Below, in pieces: positions 62,088 through 64,000 of a stretch of DNA of 64,000 nucleotides. Position 1 is the stretch's first letter. Every line of letters begins with the position of its first letter. Source of the stretch: Sphaerisporangium corydalis. GTDB taxonomy: Bacteria > Actinomycetota > Actinomycetes > Streptosporangiales > Streptosporangiaceae. The DNA lies in assembly GCF_025506355.1 (NCBI RefSeq), contig NZ_JANZYP010000046.1, positions 19,254 through 83,253 of the forward strand, given 5' to 3'. A program made the position numbers and the translations under genes. The notes under the pieces are model-generated. The model did not search any database and was not told where the DNA came from. It was given only the letters and a program-made list of their open reading frames with translations.

Positions 62088-62888
62088 ATGCCTGTGGGGA
62101 TCTGGTTTCACGAGCGGATCATCGGCACCGGACGGCTGCCGCTCTTCTGCTTCCTGACGGCGCTGATCGTCACGTTCCTGTTCACCCGGCTCAACGTCCG
62201 GCTGATCCGGGCCAAGGTGGGCCTGTTCCGCAACGTCAACGTCGGCGACGTCCACGTCCACCACGTCGTGTTCGGCGTCGTGCTCATGCTGTTCGGCGGG
62301 GTCGCCGGGCTCGCGACCGCCGGCCTGTCCTCAGGGTGGTACGCGCTGACGGCGGCGGTCTTCGGGGTCGGCGCCGCCCTGGTGCTGGACGAGTTCGCGC
62401 TGATCCTGCACCTTCGGGACGTCTACTGGTCGGAGGAGGGACGCACCTCCGTCGACGCCGTCTTCGTGGCCATCGCGATGACGCTGCTCCTGCTGCTGGG
62501 AATGCGGCCCTTCGGCTGGGAGGCGCCCGACGCGTCCGACGTCTCCGCGAGCGGCATGTGGACGGCGGTCCTGCTGCTGGCCGGCAACCTCGCGCTCGCC
62601 GTCGTCACCCTGCTCAAGGGCAAGATCTGGACCGGCCTCGCCGGGCTGTTCGCGCCGATCCTGCTGATCGCCGGCGCGGTACGGCTGGCGCGCCCCGGCT
62701 CGCCGTGGGCCCGCTGGTTCTTCGCCCCAGGGTCACGCAGGCCGAGCGAGGCCAAGATGGCCAAGGCCGTCCACCGCGAGAACCGCTGGCGCCGCCCGGC
62801 CATCCGGGCGAAGATCGCCGTCCAGGAGTTCGTCTCCGGCCGGCACGACCTGCCCTCCGTGTGGGGCGGCGAACGCGGCACCAAGTGA
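62088..62888 (+). CDS. Actinobacterial integral membrane protein, unknown function
   Basis: The 266-residue protein has five or six hydrophobic segments. A His/Asp-rich loop after the first pair, VGDVHVHHVVFGVVLMLFGG, could bind metal, and an ALVLDEFALILHLRDVYWSE segment follows. The C-terminal 70 residues are basic and cytoplasmic. Similar proteins are widespread in actinomycetes without assigned function. The ATG at 62088 follows AGCGGGG; 225 bases separate it from the FadR gene, mostly repeats. Confidence 0.72.
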   Translation: MPVGIWFHERIIGTGRLPLFCFLTALIVTFLFTRLNVRLIRAKVGLFRNVNVGDVHVHHVVFGVVLMLFGGVAGLATAGLSSGWYALTAAVFGVGAALVLDEFALILHLRDVYWSEEGRTSVDAVFVAIAMTLLLLLGMRPFGWEAPDASDVSASGMWTAVLLLAGNLALAVVTLLKGKIWTGLAGLFAPILLIAGAVRLARPGSPWARWFFAPGSRRPSEAKMAKAVHRENRWRRPAIRAKIAVQEFVSGRHDLPSVWGGERGTK

Positions 62889-63027
62889 CGCGCGACGCCC
62901 GTCCGGCGCGAGAGCCTGGCGGTCCTCAGGGGTGCTGACCTGCGAAGTGATCGTGGAGAGGCATGATCGGCGCGTGTGAGGGGAGTGGCCGGAGCGAAGG
63001 ACGACCGGTACCAGGGAGGAAAGCACG

Positions 63028-63222
63028 ATGGGCTTCATGGACAAATGGAAGCTGCGGATGCTGAAGGCCCGGGCCAAGCGAGGGCTGGGGACGAGCACCG
63101 GCAACCGCACCATGGCCGCCGAGGCCCGCACCGAAGAGGCCGAGGCCCGCCTGCTCCAGACCGAAAGCCGCATCAAGGAAACCGCCAACGAGATCCGCCG
63201 CGAATACGGCACCCGCCCCTGA
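63028..63222 (+). CDS. Small charged coiled-coil protein, CsbD-like
   Basis: The 64-residue protein is rich in Lys, Arg, Glu and Ala with a basic N-terminal half (DKWKLRMLKARAKRGLG) and an acidic-basic helical C-terminal half (ARTEEAEARLLQTESRIKET). It weakly resembles CsbD-type stress proteins but lacks their full signature. GGGAGGAAAG precedes the ATG. I cannot assign a function. Confidence 0.6.
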   Translation: MGFMDKWKLRMLKARAKRGLGTSTGNRTMAAEARTEEAEARLLQTESRIKETANEIRREYGTRP

Positions 63223-63326
63223 CCCCTTCGCACCCGAACCTGGGGCGACGCGCCCGTCATGCCGGCAAGACGCACGACCCAGGGGCGGTACATCCGCCAT
63301 ACACGACAAGAAAGACCAGACGCTCG

Positions 63327-63959
63327 TCAGCCTGCCAGGAACGAGGCGATGACCTGCCGGACGTCGTCCCTGGTGAGGTCGAGGTCATGACCGCCGGGCA
63401 TGAGGTAGGTCGTCACAGGATGTCCCGAGGCCAGGAGCGCGTTGGCGAGATCCAGGGCCTGCGTCGGCGGCACCACGGTGTCGTCGGCGCCGTGCAACAA
63501 CAGGACGGGCAGCCCGCTGCCCACGTGGTTGGCCGGCGTGACGTCGGCGGTCGCGTCGTCCCCGGCGGCGGGGACATGACCGAGCAGCCGGGCCCACGGG
63601 TTCCCTGGCACCCGGGCCTCCGGCCAGTCGGCGGCCATCGGGTCCAGCGGAGGCGAACAGGCGATCACGGCCGCCACGTCACCGGGCGCGTCGATGCCCC
63701 GCAGCCCGAGATGAAGCGCCAGATGGGCGCCGGACGACCGTCCCGCGGCCAGTAGCGGCACCCCAGGATGATCGGCCTGAGCCTTACGCGCGGCGGCCCT
63801 GACGTCGTCGAGCTGCGCGGGCCAGGTCGCCTCACCACTCAACCGATGCGTAACCGTCACCACGTCAAGCCCGTGAGCGGCCATGACAGCCGCCGACCCC
63901 TCCCCCGCGTGCCGCTCCCTCCACGCCCCACCGTGCACCCAAACCAACACCCGCTCCAT
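63327..63959 (-). CDS. Alpha/beta-hydrolase (esterase/lipase-like)
   Basis: The 210-residue protein has the HSL/carboxylesterase-type layout: the oxyanion motif VWVHGGAWRERH, the nucleophile in LLAAGRSSGAHLALHLG, an acid-region segment VLLLHGADDTVVPP and a final His in MPGGHDLDL. It is short for the family and probably acts on small esters. The ATG at 63959 was chosen; an in-frame TTG at 63965 is less likely. It is the last gene of the window and converges with the small CsbD-like gene. Confidence 0.82.
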   Translation of the reverse strand: MERVLVWVHGGAWRERHAGEGSAAVMAAHGLDVVTVTHRLSGEATWPAQLDDVRAAARKAQADHPGVPLLAAGRSSGAHLALHLGLRGIDAPGDVAAVIACSPPLDPMAADWPEARVPGNPWARLLGHVPAAGDDATADVTPANHVGSGLPVLLLHGADDTVVPPTQALDLANALLASGHPVTTYLMPGGHDLDLTRDDVRQVIASFLAG

Positions 63960-64000
63960 AACCAAACCCTACGACCCCCACCCCACCCCCCACCCCGAAC

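Overview
The window is high-GC bacterial chromosome with strong third-position G/C bias, many GTG starts and several apparently leaderless genes. The gene sets clpS-DUF2017-mec-cysO-cysM and murI-MBL-rph-rdgB, together with DUF3039, DUF3618, DUF397 and LAL-type regulators, point to a filamentous actinomycete. A member of the Streptosporangiales is my best guess, but this is an inference because no rRNA is present. No insertion sequence, prophage or CRISPR array was seen.

Region 1 (1-17 kb): a membrane protein, a MarR regulator, a secreted subtilisin-like protease, a YbbN-type thioredoxin, an ACT-domain malic enzyme, a D/R-rich protein ending in LPYTG, YqgE/AlgH, a divergent TetR/MFS efflux pair with an operator inside the promoter, DUF3039, a secreted M43-type metalloprotease, a DEAH helicase, and pncA and pncB for NAD salvage. 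Region 2 (17-28 kb): clpS, DUF2017, then the protein-thiocarboxylate cysteine pathway (mec, a 38-residue leader ORF with a Cys codon near its end, cysO with two extra residues after its diglycine, and cysM), a DUF3352 protein, a thioesterase, murI-MBL-rph-rdgB, and a membrane-anchored sulfite-oxidase-fold molybdoenzyme.

Region 3 (28-42 kb): a toxin-glutamine-deamidase-like protein overlapping a YrhB/Imm35-like partner, a MacB/FtsX-type ABC exporter beside a two-component system, a WXG-like protein, a tRNA with anticodon UAG but class I shape, bcp, DUF3618, an SSI-type protease inhibitor, an alanine-racemase-fold PLP enzyme, a GT39-like membrane glycosyltransferase, and a GlxA regulator divergent from an isochorismatase. 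Region 4 (42.8-49.7 kb) is the accessory part. It has a decayed XRE gene with an intact DUF397 partner, a leaderless HTH gene with tandem operators, an unrecognised regulator with a methyltransferase and, on the other strand, a compact operon. That operon encodes a 55-residue six-cysteine peptide, MauE-like and MauD-like redox membrane proteins, an ABC exporter and an S26 signal peptidase. I read it as a dedicated production line for a disulfide-rich secreted peptide, and it is the most interesting locus here.

Region 5 (49.7-64 kb): an APH-fold phosphotransferase divergent from a large LAL regulator, a tandem glycine riboswitch ahead of gcvT-gcvH-sdaA, a gamma-glutamyl-polyamine-type operon (glutamine-synthetase-like, aldehyde dehydrogenase, SDR, PuuD-like) divergent from a GntR/FadR regulator, and a few small or membrane proteins. 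Short tandem-repeat arrays sit at or just after the stop codons of several genes (rdgB, DUF3618, the SSI gene, the LAL gene, the FadR gene). This recurring pattern is not explained by the gene content.
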